Positions 1 to 9,601 of a DNA stretch of 64,000 nt are shown here, piece after piece. The DNA comes from an uncultured Bacteroidia bacterium (GTDB lineage Bacteria; Bacteroidota; Bacteroidia; Bacteroidales; UBA932), in the NCBI GenBank assembly GCA_902798975.1, contig CADBYT010000007.1, forward strand, positions 62,001 through 126,000, given 5' to 3'. The notes under the pieces were generated by a model, which did no database searches, was not told where the DNA came from, and saw nothing but the letters and a program-made list of their open reading frames with translations. The stretch's first letter is position 1, and every line of letters begins with the position of its first letter. The position numbers were made by a program, and so were the translations under genes.

Positions 1-114
1 GCCGTCCGGAAACACCTTGACGAAGCTGAGTTCGACGATGGAATCTTCAGGAATGTTCAGGCCGGTGCTCTCGATGTCGAAGAAGAGCAGCGGCCGGGTC
101 AGGTTCAGCTGCAT
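1..114 (-). CDS. 3'-5' exonuclease, DnaQ/RNase T-like (partial, N-terminus only)
   Basis: The 38 visible N-terminal residues contain LLFFDIESTGL, the ExoI motif of DEDD exonucleases with its metal-binding Asp and Glu. This family removes 3' nucleotides from DNA or RNA. The ATG is at 114 and the gene runs off the left edge, so ExoII and ExoIII are not seen. It lies 4 nt downstream of the dnaN stop on the same strand, so the two are probably co-transcribed. Whether it is a polymerase III epsilon-like subunit or another DnaQ-fold nuclease cannot be told from this fragment. Confidence 0.8.
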   Translation of the reverse strand, partial: MQLNLTRPLLFFDIESTGLNIPEDSIVELSFVKVFPDG

Positions 115-118
115 AGGC

Positions 119-1240
119 TTACGATACCATGATCGGCATCAGGATGCCGCAGATCTTTTCGCTCTCTTCTTCCTCCTCGGCCGGGACGATCAGCGCGGCG
201 CGGCGCGGGTCGGCGAATTTCATCACCACGGTGCCGCAACTCATGTTGGAAAGGATCTCGATGAGGAAGGAGGACTTGAAACCGATGCCCAGCTCGCCGC
301 CGTTGTAGTCGCATTCGAGCTTCTCGTAGGCCGCCAGGGCGAAGCCCAGGTCCTGGGCCGTGATTTCGATCTGGCCGTTCTTGAGGTCGAATTTGATGTG
401 GTTGGAGGCCTTGTTGGCGCAGACGGCCACGCGGCGCACCGTATTGAGCAGCTGGTTGCGGTCGATCTTGAGGATGTTGGCGTTGTTCTGCGGGATGACC
501 TTGCGGTACTCCGGGAATTTGCCGACGATCAGGCGGCAGACCATCATCGTGCTGCCGAAGGTGAAGACCACGGTGGAGGAGTCGAAGGCGATCTGCACGT
601 CCTCGTCATCTTTGTCCAGGATGGACTTCAGCACGCTGGCCGGCTTCTTGTGCAGGATGAAGGAGGACTTCTCCGCGACCTTGAAGGCGCGCGTGGTGTA
701 GCAGATGAGCTTATGCGAATCGGAGGCCACGAGCGTGGTGCTCTCCGGGTCCATGTCGAAGAAGATGCCGTTCATCGCGGGACGCATCTCGTCGTCGGCG
801 GTGGCGTAGATGGTGCTGCCGATGGCTTCCGTGAGCACGGAGGCGGGTACGGTGGCCGACAGCGCGTCGCTGCTCGCACCCTTGATTTCGGGATAGTCCG
901 CGGCAGGGAAGAAGGGCAGGGAGGAATTACCGTTGCTCCAGATGCACTCGAAGGAGCCTTCGCCGGCGGTCTTGATCGTGATGGGCTGGTCCGGGAGGGC
1001 TTTCAGCAGGTCCATCATCTGACGGGCGGGCACGGCGATGCTGCCTTCATCGGCAATGCTGTCCACGGCGACGACGGTGCGGAGGGTGAGCTCCTGGTCG
1101 GAGGCGGTGACCTCCAGCTGTCCGTCCTTGAGGACGAAGAGGAAGTTCTCCAGGATGGGGAGGGCGGTCTTGGCGGGAATCGCCTTGGAAACATCAAGAA
1201 TGCCCTTGAGCAGTCCGGCGCTAGAAACGTTGAATTCCAT
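119..1240 (-). CDS. dnaN: DNA polymerase III subunit beta (sliding clamp)
   Basis: The 373-residue product starts MEFNVSSAGLLKGILDVSKA and has the usual bacterial clamp length. KTALPILENFLFVL near residue 35 and the C-terminal GILMPIMVS are characteristic of the clamp family. The ring tethers polymerase III and other repair proteins to DNA. I chose the ATG at 1240; an upstream in-frame start adds 13 residues unlike the family. A TAAATTTGC box lies 36 nt upstream. No dnaA or recF is adjacent, so this is not evidence for an origin. A DnaQ-like gene follows at 4 nt. Confidence 0.96.
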   Translation of the reverse strand: MEFNVSSAGLLKGILDVSKAIPAKTALPILENFLFVLKDGQLEVTASDQELTLRTVVAVDSIADEGSIAVPARQMMDLLKALPDQPITIKTAGEGSFECIWSNGNSSLPFFPAADYPEIKGASSDALSATVPASVLTEAIGSTIYATADDEMRPAMNGIFFDMDPESTTLVASDSHKLICYTTRAFKVAEKSSFILHKKPASVLKSILDKDDEDVQIAFDSSTVVFTFGSTMMVCRLIVGKFPEYRKVIPQNNANILKIDRNQLLNTVRRVAVCANKASNHIKFDLKNGQIEITAQDLGFALAAYEKLECDYNGGELGIGFKSSFLIEILSNMSCGTVVMKFADPRRAALIVPAEEEEESEKICGILMPIMVS

Positions 1241-1275
1241 ATCAGTCTTTTTAAATAATTCGAATATTCGTTCTC

Positions 1276-1284
1276 GCAAATTTA
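1276..1284 (-). promoter_or_regulatory. -7 box (TAAATTTGC) of dnaN
   Basis: Matches the Bacteroidota -7 consensus TAnnTTTG on the minus strand, upstream of the dnaN ATG at 1240. Confidence 0.55.
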
Positions 1285-1356
1285 CGAATTAATTCTTGGA
1301 TTTTGGCATGTATTTTGACTTTTTACCGAGCGGACAAAATTTTAAATGCAACATAT

Positions 1357-2778
1357 ATGAAAAAAGGTTTTCTGACTGTGGTCATCTCCATTCTTCTGAG
1401 TGGCCTGACCGCGTACGCGATCGTGAAGTCCTCGACTCCCGCCCAGGGTGAGAGCCAGCCCATGGTTTATTCCTCCGACGGCCAGGCCGTGCGGACTGTC
1501 AATTTGTCACTTTCCGATTATCCCGACTTTACCTATGCGGCCGAGAACGCCGTCGAGGCGGTGGTCTACGTGAAGGTAACCATCAAGCCCCAGCAGCAAC
1601 AGCAGCAGATCGACCCGTTCTTCCGTTTCTTCTTCGGCGACGAATATGGTTACGGCAACCGTGAACGCCAGGGCAGCGGCTCCGGCGTCATCATCCGCCA
1701 GGACGGCTACATCGTCACCAACAACCATGTCGTCTCCGGCGCCACCACCATCCAGGTCACGCTGAACAACAACAAGACCTACGATGCCACCGTGATCGGC
1801 ACCGATCCGGCCACGGACGTCGCCCTGATCAAGATCGACGCCTCCGGCCTGCCGACCCTGCAGTTCGCCGACTCCGACAAGCTCCGCCTGGGCGAGTGGG
1901 TGCTGGCCATCGGCAGCCCGCTGGGCGAGGAGCTCCGCTCCACGATCACCGCCGGCATCGTCAGCGCCAAGGGCCGTTCGATGCCCAATTACAATGGTGA
2001 ATTCAAGATCGAATCCTTCATCCAGACCGATGCTGCCGTGAATCCTGGCAACTCCGGCGGCGCCCTCGTGAACAAGGAAGGCGAACTGGTAGGCATCAAC
2101 ACCGCCATCGTTTCCACGACCGGCTCCTACACCGGCTATTCCTTCGCCGTTCCTTCCAATATCGTGAAGAAGGTGGTCTCCGACCTCATCGACTTCGGCT
2201 CCGTGAAGCGCGCCATGCTCGGCATCACCGGCGGCACCGTGAACGAGGAGATTGCCAAGAAGATGAAGCTCTCCACGCCGGAAGGCGTCTATGTGAGCGA
2301 GGTTGTCAAGGGCGGCGCCGCGGACAAGGCGGGCATCAAGTCCGAGGACATCATCACCGACATCGACGGTACCAGGATCTCCACCATGCCGGAGCTCCAG
2401 GCCAAGGTGAACAGCTTCCATCCGGGCGACAAGGCCACGGTCAAGGCCCTGCGCGACGGCAAGCCGATGACCTTCACCGTCACCTTCCAGGACGGCAACA
2501 TCGAGAACGGTACGGTCGGCAGCGACGGCACGGTAGCCTTCTACGGCGCCCAGCTGAAGGCGGTCGAGAACGGCGTGCAGATCGTGTCCGCCGGCAACGG
2601 CAAGCTGGCGCAGGCCGGCGGCGAGGACGGTTTCATCATCCGCTTCGTCAACGACCAGAAGGTGACCAAGCCGCAGGACGTCATCGACATCGCCAAGAAG
2701 AGCAAGCGTTCCATCTTCATCGAGGGTGTGACGGCGAACGGCCGGCCCGGCTACTTCGGCTTCGGCAAGGACGAATAA
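1357..2778 (+). CDS. Do/DegP (HtrA) family serine protease with PDZ domains
   Basis: The 473-residue periplasmic quality-control protease has an N-terminal signal or anchor segment (about residues 1-24), then a trypsin-like domain with the triad His124 (TNNHVV), Asp154 (TDVALIK) and Ser233 (NPGNSGG). A PDZ domain follows at about 285-375, and a degenerate second PDZ-like segment runs from about 390 to the end. Between the signal and protease domains is a Gln-rich LA-loop-like stretch with a short poly-Gln run, then PFFRFFFGD. I chose the ATG at 1357 because the signal peptide begins there. Divergent from dnaN. Known role of the family: degrading or chaperoning misfolded envelope proteins. Confidence 0.93.
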   Translation: MKKGFLTVVISILLSGLTAYAIVKSSTPAQGESQPMVYSSDGQAVRTVNLSLSDYPDFTYAAENAVEAVVYVKVTIKPQQQQQQIDPFFRFFFGDEYGYGNRERQGSGSGVIIRQDGYIVTNNHVVSGATTIQVTLNNNKTYDATVIGTDPATDVALIKIDASGLPTLQFADSDKLRLGEWVLAIGSPLGEELRSTITAGIVSAKGRSMPNYNGEFKIESFIQTDAAVNPGNSGGALVNKEGELVGINTAIVSTTGSYTGYSFAVPSNIVKKVVSDLIDFGSVKRAMLGITGGTVNEEIAKKMKLSTPEGVYVSEVVKGGAADKAGIKSEDIITDIDGTRISTMPELQAKVNSFHPGDKATVKALRDGKPMTFTVTFQDGNIENGTVGSDGTVAFYGAQLKAVENGVQIVSAGNGKLAQAGGEDGFIIRFVNDQKVTKPQDVIDIAKKSKRSIFIEGVTANGRPGYFGFGKDE

Positions 2779-2868
2779 TCCTGTTGAAAACTTTCCGGAA
2801 AAAATCCCGCGTGAGTGTGAAACTTGCGCGGGATTGTTCCGTATAATTGGGCAGAGACTATTAGAGAT

Positions 2869-3729
2869 ATGAGACAGTTAAAGATCACGAAATCCATCAC
2901 CAACCGCGAAAGCGCGTCCCTGGACAAGTATCTCCAGGAGATCGGCCGCGAAGAACTGGTGTCCCCGGAAGAAGAAGTTGAACTCGCCCAGCGCATCCGC
3001 AAAGGCGACCAGGAGGCGCTCGAGAAGCTGACCCGCGCCAACCTGCGTTTCGTCGTGTCCGTGGCGAAGCAATATCAGAATCAGGGCCTCAGCCTGCCCG
3101 ACCTCATCAACGAGGGCAACCTGGGCCTGATCAAGGCCGCCGAGAAGTTTGATGAGACACGTGGTTTCAAATTCATCTCCTACGCCGTGTGGTGGATCCG
3201 CCAGAGCATCCTGCAGGCCCTCGCCGAGCAGAGTCGCATCGTGCGCCTGCCGCTGAATCAGGTGGGTTCCCTGAACAAGATCAACAAGGCTCTCGGCAAA
3301 TTCGAGCAGGAGAACGAGCGCCAGCCGTCCACCGACGAGCTGGCCGACATGATTGATATTCCGAAAGACAAGATCGCCGATACCCTCCGCGTGTCCGGCC
3401 GCCACGTCAGCGTGGACGCTCCCTTTGTGGAAGGGGAGGACAACAGCCTCCTGGACGTGCTGCCCAACGACGACTCCCCGAGCGCCGACAAGGGCCTCAC
3501 GAACGAGTCGCTGAGCACCGAGATCGAGCGTGCGCTGCAGATCCTGACCCCGCGCGAGCGCGAAATCATCAAGTCCTTCTTCGGCATCGGCTGCCAGGAG
3601 ATGACCCTCGAGGAGATCGGCGAGCGCCTGGACCTCACCCGCGAGCGTGTGCGCCAGATCAAGGAGAAGGCCATCCGCAAGCTCAAGAAGCCGTCCGCAA
3701 GCAAACTGCTCAAGACCTACCTCGGATAA
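2869..3729 (+). CDS. rpoD: RNA polymerase primary sigma factor (sigma-70 family, short Bacteroidota form)
   Basis: The 286-residue protein starts [15 protein letters not shown], the near-invariant start of the Bacteroidota housekeeping sigma factor, which lacks the long region 1.1. Region 2 is intact ([23 protein letters not shown], then [10 protein letters not shown]), region 3 follows, and region 4.2 ends with [17 protein letters not shown]. This factor is known to recognise TTG-N19-TAnnTTTG, which fits the boxes seen across this window. The preceding AT-rich segment contains TATAATTG, a near match to the box. argS starts 1 nt after the stop, so translation is probably coupled. Confidence 0.97.
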   Translation: MRQLKITKSITNRESASLDKYLQEIGREELVSPEEEVELAQRIRKGDQEALEKLTRANLRFVVSVAKQYQNQGLSLPDLINEGNLGLIKAAEKFDETRGFKFISYAVWWIRQSILQALAEQSRIVRLPLNQVGSLNKINKALGKFEQENERQPSTDELADMIDIPKDKIADTLRVSGRHVSVDAPFVEGEDNSLLDVLPNDDSPSADKGLTNESLSTEIERALQILTPREREIIKSFFGIGCQEMTLEEIGERLDLTRERVRQIKEKAIRKLKKPSASKLLKTYLG

Positions 3730-3730
3730 G

Positions 3731-5461
3731 ATGACCCCGGAGAGTTTCCTCGCTGCGAAGGCCTCAGAGGCCGTCAAAGCGCTGTATGGCGCCGACATCG
3801 AGCCGTCGGCCATGCAGGTTGCGGTGACCCGCAAGGAGTTTGAGGGCGATTTCACGCTGGTCGTGTTCCCGCTCCTGCGCACTTCGCGCAAGAGTCCGGA
3901 CGCCACGGGCGTGGAGATCGGCGACTGGCTGGTCGCCAACTGCCCGGAGGTCGCCGCCTACAACTCCGTCAAGGGCTTCCTGAATCTCAGCCTGTCCAAT
4001 CTCTACTGGCGCGAGTCCCTCGCCTCCATCGTGGAGGATGAAGCCTACGGCCAGCTGCCCTCCACAGGACGCCGCGTGATGGTCGAGTTTTCCTCGCCCA
4101 ACACCAACAAGCCCCTGCACCTGGGACACATCCGCAACAACCTCCTCGGCGCCTCCGTCTCCGACCTGCTCAAGGCCGCCGGCGACGAGGTCATCAAAGC
4201 CACGCTTGTCAATGACCGCGGCGTGCACATCTGCAAGTCCATGTACGCCTGGCAGCAGCGCTTCAACGGCGCCACGCCGGAGAGCACGGGCAAGAAGGGC
4301 GACCACCTCGTGGGCGACTGCTACGTGGAGTTCGCCAAGATGGAGAAGGAGGACCCGTCCGTGATGGACAAGGTGCACGAGATGCTCGTGCAATGGGAGG
4401 AGGGCGATCCCGCCGTCCGCCAGCTCTGGGAGATGATGAACAGCTGGGTGTTCACGGGCTTCGAGCAGACCTACAAGGCCCTGGGCATCACCTTCGACCG
4501 CACTTATTATGAGCACGATACCTACCTGCTTGGCAAGGAACTGGTGCAGAAGGGGCTCGACATGGGCGTGCTGGTGCGCGACCCGGACGGCTCCGTGTGG
4601 TGCGACCTCACCGCTGACGGCCTGGACCGCAAGCTCCTGCTGCGTTCCGACGGCACTTCCGTGTATATTACGCAGGACCTCGGCACCGCCGAGCGCCGCT
4701 TCAGCGAATATAAGCTCGATTCTCACATCTATGTGGTGGGCGACGAGCAGAACTACCATTTCCAGGTCCTCAAGCTCATCCTGAAGAAGCTGGGCTTCGA
4801 CTGGGCCGACCAGATCTTCCACCTGTCCTACGGCATGGTGGAGCTCCCCGAGGGCAAGATGAAGTCCCGCGAGGGTACGGTGGTGGACGCCGACGACCTC
4901 ATCGAGAAGATGTACGAGGAGGCGAAGGCCACTTCCGAGGAGAGCGGCAAGCTCGAGGGCATTCCCGACGAGGAGAAGGAGCGGCTCTACCGCATGATCG
5001 GCCTGGGCGCGCTCAAGTACTTCATCCTCAAGGTGGATCCCAAGAAGAAGATGCTCTTCAACCCCAAGGAGTCCATCGATTTCAACGGCAACACCGGCCC
5101 CTTCATCCAGTACACCCACGCCCGCATCTGTTCCATCCTGCGCAAGGCCGCGGAGCAGAATCTGGTCGCCGCCCTGAATCCGGCCGTGGAGCTGAGCCCG
5201 AAGGAAATCCGTCTCGTCAAGATCCTGGGTGCCTACCCGCAGAAGGTGGCCGAAGCCGCCGCTGCGCTGTCGCCCGCCGTCATCGCGAACTATTGCTATG
5301 ACCTGGCGAAGGAATTCAATCAGTACTACCACGACACGCCTATCCTCAAGGAGCCGGACCAGGAGGTCCTCAAGATGCGTCTGGAGCTGATCTCCACGCT
5401 CGCCGGCGTCCTGCGGCGCGGCATGAAGATCCTGGGCATTGACTTACCGGAGCGAATGTAA
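3731..5461 (+). CDS. argS: Arginine--tRNA ligase
   Basis: The 576-residue class I synthetase charges tRNA-Arg. It has an N-terminal Add-1 domain (residues 1-about 95), the HIGH signature as HLGH in PNTNKPLHLGHIRNN, and a KMSKS-like loop in EGKMKSREGTVVDADDL. The C-terminal anticodon-binding helical domain ends DLPERM. The ATG lies 1 nt after rpoD; a longer in-frame start would overlap rpoD and is not family-like. The last codons overlap the proposed TTG start of the next gene by 23 nt. Confidence 0.96.
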   Translation: MTPESFLAAKASEAVKALYGADIEPSAMQVAVTRKEFEGDFTLVVFPLLRTSRKSPDATGVEIGDWLVANCPEVAAYNSVKGFLNLSLSNLYWRESLASIVEDEAYGQLPSTGRRVMVEFSSPNTNKPLHLGHIRNNLLGASVSDLLKAAGDEVIKATLVNDRGVHICKSMYAWQQRFNGATPESTGKKGDHLVGDCYVEFAKMEKEDPSVMDKVHEMLVQWEEGDPAVRQLWEMMNSWVFTGFEQTYKALGITFDRTYYEHDTYLLGKELVQKGLDMGVLVRDPDGSVWCDLTADGLDRKLLLRSDGTSVYITQDLGTAERRFSEYKLDSHIYVVGDEQNYHFQVLKLILKKLGFDWADQIFHLSYGMVELPEGKMKSREGTVVDADDLIEKMYEEAKATSEESGKLEGIPDEEKERLYRMIGLGALKYFILKVDPKKKMLFNPKESIDFNGNTGPFIQYTHARICSILRKAAEQNLVAALNPAVELSPKEIRLVKILGAYPQKVAEAAAALSPAVIANYCYDLAKEFNQYYHDTPILKEPDQEVLKMRLELISTLAGVLRRGMKILGIDLPERM

Positions 5462-7328
5462 TATTCCCACTTCCGTCAAGGAGGTTCAGCAGCTCGGCTG
5501 GGACTGGATCGACATTATCTTCTTCACCGGAGACGCGTTCGTCGATCATCCCAGTTTCGGCACGGCCTGCATCGCGCGGTACCTGGAGAAAGCCGGGTAC
5601 CGCGTCGCGGTCGTACCCCAGCCGAACTGGCGTGACGACTTGCGGGATTTCCGCAAACTGGGTGCGCCGCGGCTGTATTTCGCGGTCAACGCGGGGGCGA
5701 TGGATTCCATGGTCAACCACTATACGGCCGCGAAGCGCCTGCGCCACGACGACGCCTATACGCCCGAGGGCAGGGCAGGGCAGCGGCCGGACCGCGCCGT
5801 GACCGTCTATACGAAGATCCTCAAGCAGCTCTGGCCCGAGGTGCCCGTCGTCATCGGCGGCGTCGAGGCCTCCCTGCGGCGCCTGACGCACTACGACTAT
5901 TGGGATGACCGGCTGATGCCGTCAATCCTCGTCGACAGCGGCGCCGACTGGCTCTGCTACGGGATGGGCGAAAGGCCTATGTTGGAATTGACAAAGGCTA
6001 TCGAAGCAGGTAGAAATAGAAAACAAATAGAATCCATCCCTCAGATAGCCTTCTTCAAAACCGGCAAAATAGGCGCAGTGGAAACCGGAAAAGCCTCGCC
6101 GGACCGTAGCCGCCCGTGGCTTCGTGAACGGGGGGGGCCCGCTGGCTGGAGAGACGGCGAACAAGCTCGCCTGGTCGACGGATCTGCAGACAGTGGGAGG
6201 GATGAGCGAAGCGAAGTCCGGCGAGGCTTTTCCGGTGGAACGGAGCCTATTCTGCTGAATTCGTATGAAGAATGTTGTAAGAATAAGGCAGCGTTTGCGG
6301 AGAACTTCCATGAAATTGAGATTCAGGCGAATGTATTGAATGCGCAGACGCTGATAGAGCCGGTGGGGAAGGGATACGTGCAGGTGAATCCGCCCTATCC
6401 GCCCGCGACGACCGCCGAGATGGACGCCTGCTGGGACCTGCCGTTCACCAAACGGCCGCACCCGCGCTACAAAGGCAAGCGCATCCCGGCCTACGACATG
6501 ATCAAGGACTCGATCATCACCCACCGCGGCTGCTTCGGCGGCTGTAACTTCTGCACGATCGCGGCGCACCAGGGCAAATTCATCCAGTCGCGCAGCGAGA
6601 AGTCCATTTTGGACGAAGTCCGGCGCCTGGCGGCCATGCCCGAATTCCACGGAAACATCTCCGACCTCGGCGCGCCCACGGCCAACATGTACGGGATGCA
6701 CGGCAAGAATACGGATCTCTGCGCAAAATGCCGGCGCCAGTCCTGCCTTTTCCCCGGCCCCTGCCCGAACCTCGACCGCAACCATGCCCGCGTGCTGGCG
6801 CTCTACCGCGCCGTGGACGCCGTCAAGGGCGTGCGCCACAGCTACATTGGCAGCGGCGTGCGCTACGACCTCTTTCTCGACGAGAAGGGCTTCGTCGACG
6901 AAACGGGCAAACCCTACCTGCGCGAGCTCATGCTCAAGCACACCTCCGGCCGCCTCAAGGTGGCGCCGGAGCATACGGAAGACAAGGTCCTGAACTACAT
7001 GGGCAAGCCGTCGTTCCGCCTCTTCGAGCGCCTGCGGACGGAGTTCGACAAGATCAACCGGGAGAACGGGACGCATACCGAACTGGTGCCGTATTTCATC
7101 TCCTCGCACCCCGGCTGCCGGCTCGAAGACATGCGCCGCCTCGCGGCAAATCCCTGCCTGAAAGGAATCTGGATGGAGCAGGTGCAGGACTTCATGCCCA
7201 CCCCGATGACGACCTCTTCGGTGATGTGGTGGTCGGGCCTGGATCCCCGTACGATGAAGCCCGTCTGGACCGAAAAAGATATGTTGAAAAAAAAGGAACA
7301 AAAGGCGCTTTTTTTTAAGAAAAAGTAA
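5439..7328 (+). CDS. YgiQ family radical SAM protein carrying an in-frame repeat insertion
   Basis: The 629-residue protein has the N-terminal B12-binding-like segment (LGWDWIDIIFFTGDAFVDHPSFG) and the radical SAM cluster motif CFGGCNFC. The reaction of the YgiQ family is not established. The start is a TTG overlapping argS, chosen because homology begins at once and no ATG is suitably placed. Residues about 210-272 (nt 6066-6256) are Arg/Gly/Ser-rich, unlike the rest, and coincide exactly with a palindromic repeat element. Flanking text (IPQIAF before; NSYEECCKNKAAFAENF after) resumes family sequence, so the reading frame survived the insertion. Confidence 0.9.
   Translation: MTYRSECNIPTSVKEVQQLGWDWIDIIFFTGDAFVDHPSFGTACIARYLEKAGYRVAVVPQPNWRDDLRDFRKLGAPRLYFAVNAGAMDSMVNHYTAAKRLRHDDAYTPEGRAGQRPDRAVTVYTKILKQLWPEVPVVIGGVEASLRRLTHYDYWDDRLMPSILVDSGADWLCYGMGERPMLELTKAIEAGRNRKQIESIPQIAFFKTGKIGAVETGKASPDRSRPWLRERGGPAGWRDGEQARLVDGSADSGRDERSEVRRGFSGGTEPILLNSYEECCKNKAAFAENFHEIEIQANVLNAQTLIEPVGKGYVQVNPPYPPATTAEMDACWDLPFTKRPHPRYKGKRIPAYDMIKDSIITHRGCFGGCNFCTIAAHQGKFIQSRSEKSILDEVRRLAAMPEFHGNISDLGAPTANMYGMHGKNTDLCAKCRRQSCLFPGPCPNLDRNHARVLALYRAVDAVKGVRHSYIGSGVRYDLFLDEKGFVDETGKPYLRELMLKHTSGRLKVAPEHTEDKVLNYMGKPSFRLFERLRTEFDKINRENGTHTELVPYFISSHPGCRLEDMRRLAANPCLKGIWMEQVQDFMPTPMTTSSVMWWSGLDPRTMKPVWTEKDMLKKKEQKALFFKKK
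6066..6256 (+). repeat. Palindromic repeat element A1, inside the ygiQ-like gene
   Basis: Arms 6084-6104 and 6216-6236 are a perfect 21-bp inverted repeat, extended outward by a second pairing block (AATAGGC near 6070, GCCTATT near 6245). The enclosed core starts CGTAGCCGCCCG and holds CCCGT/ACGGG (6113-6117 with 6128-6132) and GTGGGAGGGAT. The same core occurs at 22097-22170 with unrelated arms. The element is translated in frame as part of the host gene. Confidence 0.85.
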
Positions 7329-7372
7329 CTATACTTGCAGCACAAAACTTACTAACCCAAACCCAACTTTTT

Positions 7373-7741
7373 ATGGCACAAGATAACAGAAGACGACACA
7401 TTGTCAGCTATGAAAACATGTCTCCCGAGCTCGCTGCGGCATTCGCGGAGAAATATCCCAAGGGCTTCAACGACTATCTGCCTGATCTCAACAAATATAC
7501 GAAACCGGACGGCACTCCGTTCTATGCCGTGCTGATCGAGCTTCCAGAGGATATTTACCTCGTGAAGATCAAGGTGCAGATCGACAATCCCGACGACATC
7601 GAGCGCTGGCTCGAAGGTGAAGAGGAGGCCGAGGTGGAGTCCGTGGCCGGTACCTCTTCCGCTCCTGAAGGCGAGGGCGACACCCTGCCGGATGACAATA
7701 TCTCCCAGTACGGCGGCGACGATGACGGAGCCGACGCGTAG
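7373..7741 (+). CDS. Conserved hypothetical protein, acidic C-terminus
   Basis: The 122-residue protein starts MAQDNRRRHIVSYENMSPELAAAF. It has a compact N-terminal part (to about residue 85, ending in a beta-rich segment YAVLIELPEDIYLVKIKVQI) and a Glu/Asp/Gly-rich tail that looks disordered. There is no signal peptide or membrane segment. I recall similar hypothetical proteins in Bacteroidales but no assigned role. A TATACTTGC box-like sequence lies about 35 nt upstream. Its end overlaps the ClC channel start by 20 nt, suggesting co-transcription. Confidence 0.8.
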   Translation: MAQDNRRRHIVSYENMSPELAAAFAEKYPKGFNDYLPDLNKYTKPDGTPFYAVLIELPEDIYLVKIKVQIDNPDDIERWLEGEEEAEVESVAGTSSAPEGEGDTLPDDNISQYGGDDDGADA

Positions 7742-9485
7742 CGTGAAGATTTCCCTGAATCATATTTCCGAACGTAGCAAGCTTTTGCTGCTGAGTCTGA
7801 TGGTCGGCGTGCTCTCCGGGTGCGCCGCCTCGCTTTTGGTATGGGGCATCCATGCGCTGGGGCAACTGCTCAACCAGGGTTTCCACGGCGAGTATGCCTG
7901 GCAGAACCTGATCCTGCCGGGCATCGGTATGCTGATCTCCCTGTTGCTGGTGCGCTTCGTGGTCCGGGACAACATCGGACACGGTGTGACCAAGGTCCTG
8001 CTGGCCGTGTCCCGCAATGAATCGAAGATCAAGCCGCACAACACCTGGTCTTCGATGCTGACCTCCTGCATCACCATCGGCTTCGGTGGTTCCGTGGGAG
8101 CCGAGGCGCCGATCGTCTATACGGGGGCTGCCATCGGCTCCAACCTGGGTCGGGCTTTCGGCCTTTCCTACCGCAATATCACGCTTCTGTTGGGCTGTGG
8201 CGCGGCCGGAGCCGTGGCGGGTATCTTCAAGGCGCCGCTGGCCGGCGTGCTCTTTACGCTGGAGATCCTGCTCTTCAACGTGTCCATGAAGTCGCTGCTG
8301 CCGCTGCTGTTCTCCACCATTTCCGCAACCGTGGTCGCGTATGCCTTCCGCGGGCAGCTGCCGGTCTTCGCCTGCACGCTGACGCCGTTTTCGATGGGGA
8401 ATATCCCGTTCTACATCGTGCTGGGCGTGGTAGGCGGCCTGGGCTCGCTTTATTTCATGCGGACGACGCTTTTCCTGGAGGACAAGATCGGCAAGATCCG
8501 CAGCCCCTATCTGCGCTGGGTGCTTTGTGCCCTGGCGCTGGGTCTGCTGATATTCCTTTTCCCGCCGCTCTATGGCGAGGGATATGATTCGCTGGGCGCC
8601 CTGCTCAACGTCCAGGAACTGGATCTGGAGGGGCGCAGCGTGCTGTCTTTCCTGCTGGACTGGAAATGGGGCGTTCCGCTCTGCTTTGCGCTGATCTTCT
8701 TCCTGAAGGTCCTTGCGATGACCGCGACCAACGCGGGCGGGGGAGTCGGCGGTACCTTCGGTCCGACGCTGTTCGCGGGTGCCATCCTGGGTTTCGTGAT
8801 CGCCCGCTGTATCAATCTGCTGGGATTCAGCGTGCCGGAGCAGAATTTCGTGCTGGTGGGCATGGCGGCGCTGATGGCAGGTGTGATGCAGGCGCCGATG
8901 ACGGCCATCTTCCTGATCGCCGAGATTTCCGGCGGCTACGAACTGTTGATTCCGCTGATCCTGACGGCGACCGTGGCATTCGGCACGGTGCGCGTTTTCG
9001 AGAAGTATTCCATTTATACCAAGCGTATTGCGCAGAGTGGCGACTTGCTGACGCACGACAACGACCAGGCCGTGCTGACGCTGATGCGCCTGGACGATCT
9101 GATCCGGGACAAATATCCGAAGGTGCAGGTCGACGCCACGTTGCGGGAGGTGGCTTCCGTGGTGGCGGATTCGGATGCCGCCGTGCTGGCGGTGATCGAC
9201 CGGAAGGGGCGTTTCCAGGGAATGATCGACCTGGCCACGGCGCGCAAGCCGCTGCTGGATCCGTCCAAGTATGATTCCTGGCATGTTTACAATATCATGG
9301 AGTCGGTGCCGGAGTATATTTCGACGGGGGAGAAGATGGAGTCGGTGATGGACAAGTTCGACCGGACGGGCGCCTGGCGTCTTCCGGTGCTCGATGCTGA
9401 CCGCAGGTATCTCGGGTTCGTGTCCCGTTCGCGTCTGCTCACTGCCTATCGTGCCGAGATGAAGGAAATTTCTTCGGAGGACTGA
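7722..9485 (+). CDS. ClC-type chloride channel or Cl-/H+ antiporter with C-terminal CBS domains
   Basis: The 587-residue membrane protein shows the three ClC selectivity motifs: GSVGAEAP (the gating-type Glu is about residue 128), then GKxxP-like sequence in the middle, and GGVGGTFGPTL. Retention of the gating Glu, and of a Glu in VLFTLEILLF at about the place of the proton-transfer Glu, leans toward an antiporter; this is inference. Two CBS repeats occupy about residues 445-585 in the cytoplasm and usually bind adenine nucleotides. The ATG at 7722 overlaps the preceding gene; GTG at 7742 is an alternative start. Confidence 0.92.
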   Translation: MTEPTRSVKISLNHISERSKLLLLSLMVGVLSGCAASLLVWGIHALGQLLNQGFHGEYAWQNLILPGIGMLISLLLVRFVVRDNIGHGVTKVLLAVSRNESKIKPHNTWSSMLTSCITIGFGGSVGAEAPIVYTGAAIGSNLGRAFGLSYRNITLLLGCGAAGAVAGIFKAPLAGVLFTLEILLFNVSMKSLLPLLFSTISATVVAYAFRGQLPVFACTLTPFSMGNIPFYIVLGVVGGLGSLYFMRTTLFLEDKIGKIRSPYLRWVLCALALGLLIFLFPPLYGEGYDSLGALLNVQELDLEGRSVLSFLLDWKWGVPLCFALIFFLKVLAMTATNAGGGVGGTFGPTLFAGAILGFVIARCINLLGFSVPEQNFVLVGMAALMAGVMQAPMTAIFLIAEISGGYELLIPLILTATVAFGTVRVFEKYSIYTKRIAQSGDLLTHDNDQAVLTLMRLDDLIRDKYPKVQVDATLREVASVVADSDAAVLAVIDRKGRFQGMIDLATARKPLLDPSKYDSWHVYNIMESVPEYISTGEKMESVMDKFDRTGAWRLPVLDADRRYLGFVSRSRLLTAYRAEMKEISSED

Positions 9486-9601
9486 AACCTCCTCCTCCTC
9501 TTTCCCTGCACTTGCTTTTTCCTCCGCTTGTGTTTCCCATAGGCTTGCCTCATCTTTTCTCGTCATTTGTTGGCACCGACCGGCGAATAATCTTTATCTT
9601 T

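Noticed and set aside
119..1284. Chromosomal origin at dnaN
   Set aside because: No dnaA, recF, gyrB or DnaA-box cluster is seen next to it.
5922..7301. Long open frames antisense to housekeeping genes, such as this one opposite the radical SAM gene and 22289-23038 opposite the flavoprotein gene
   Set aside because: GC-rich codon use opens antisense frames. They show no family motifs, have arbitrary starts, and the opposite strand holds a clear gene.
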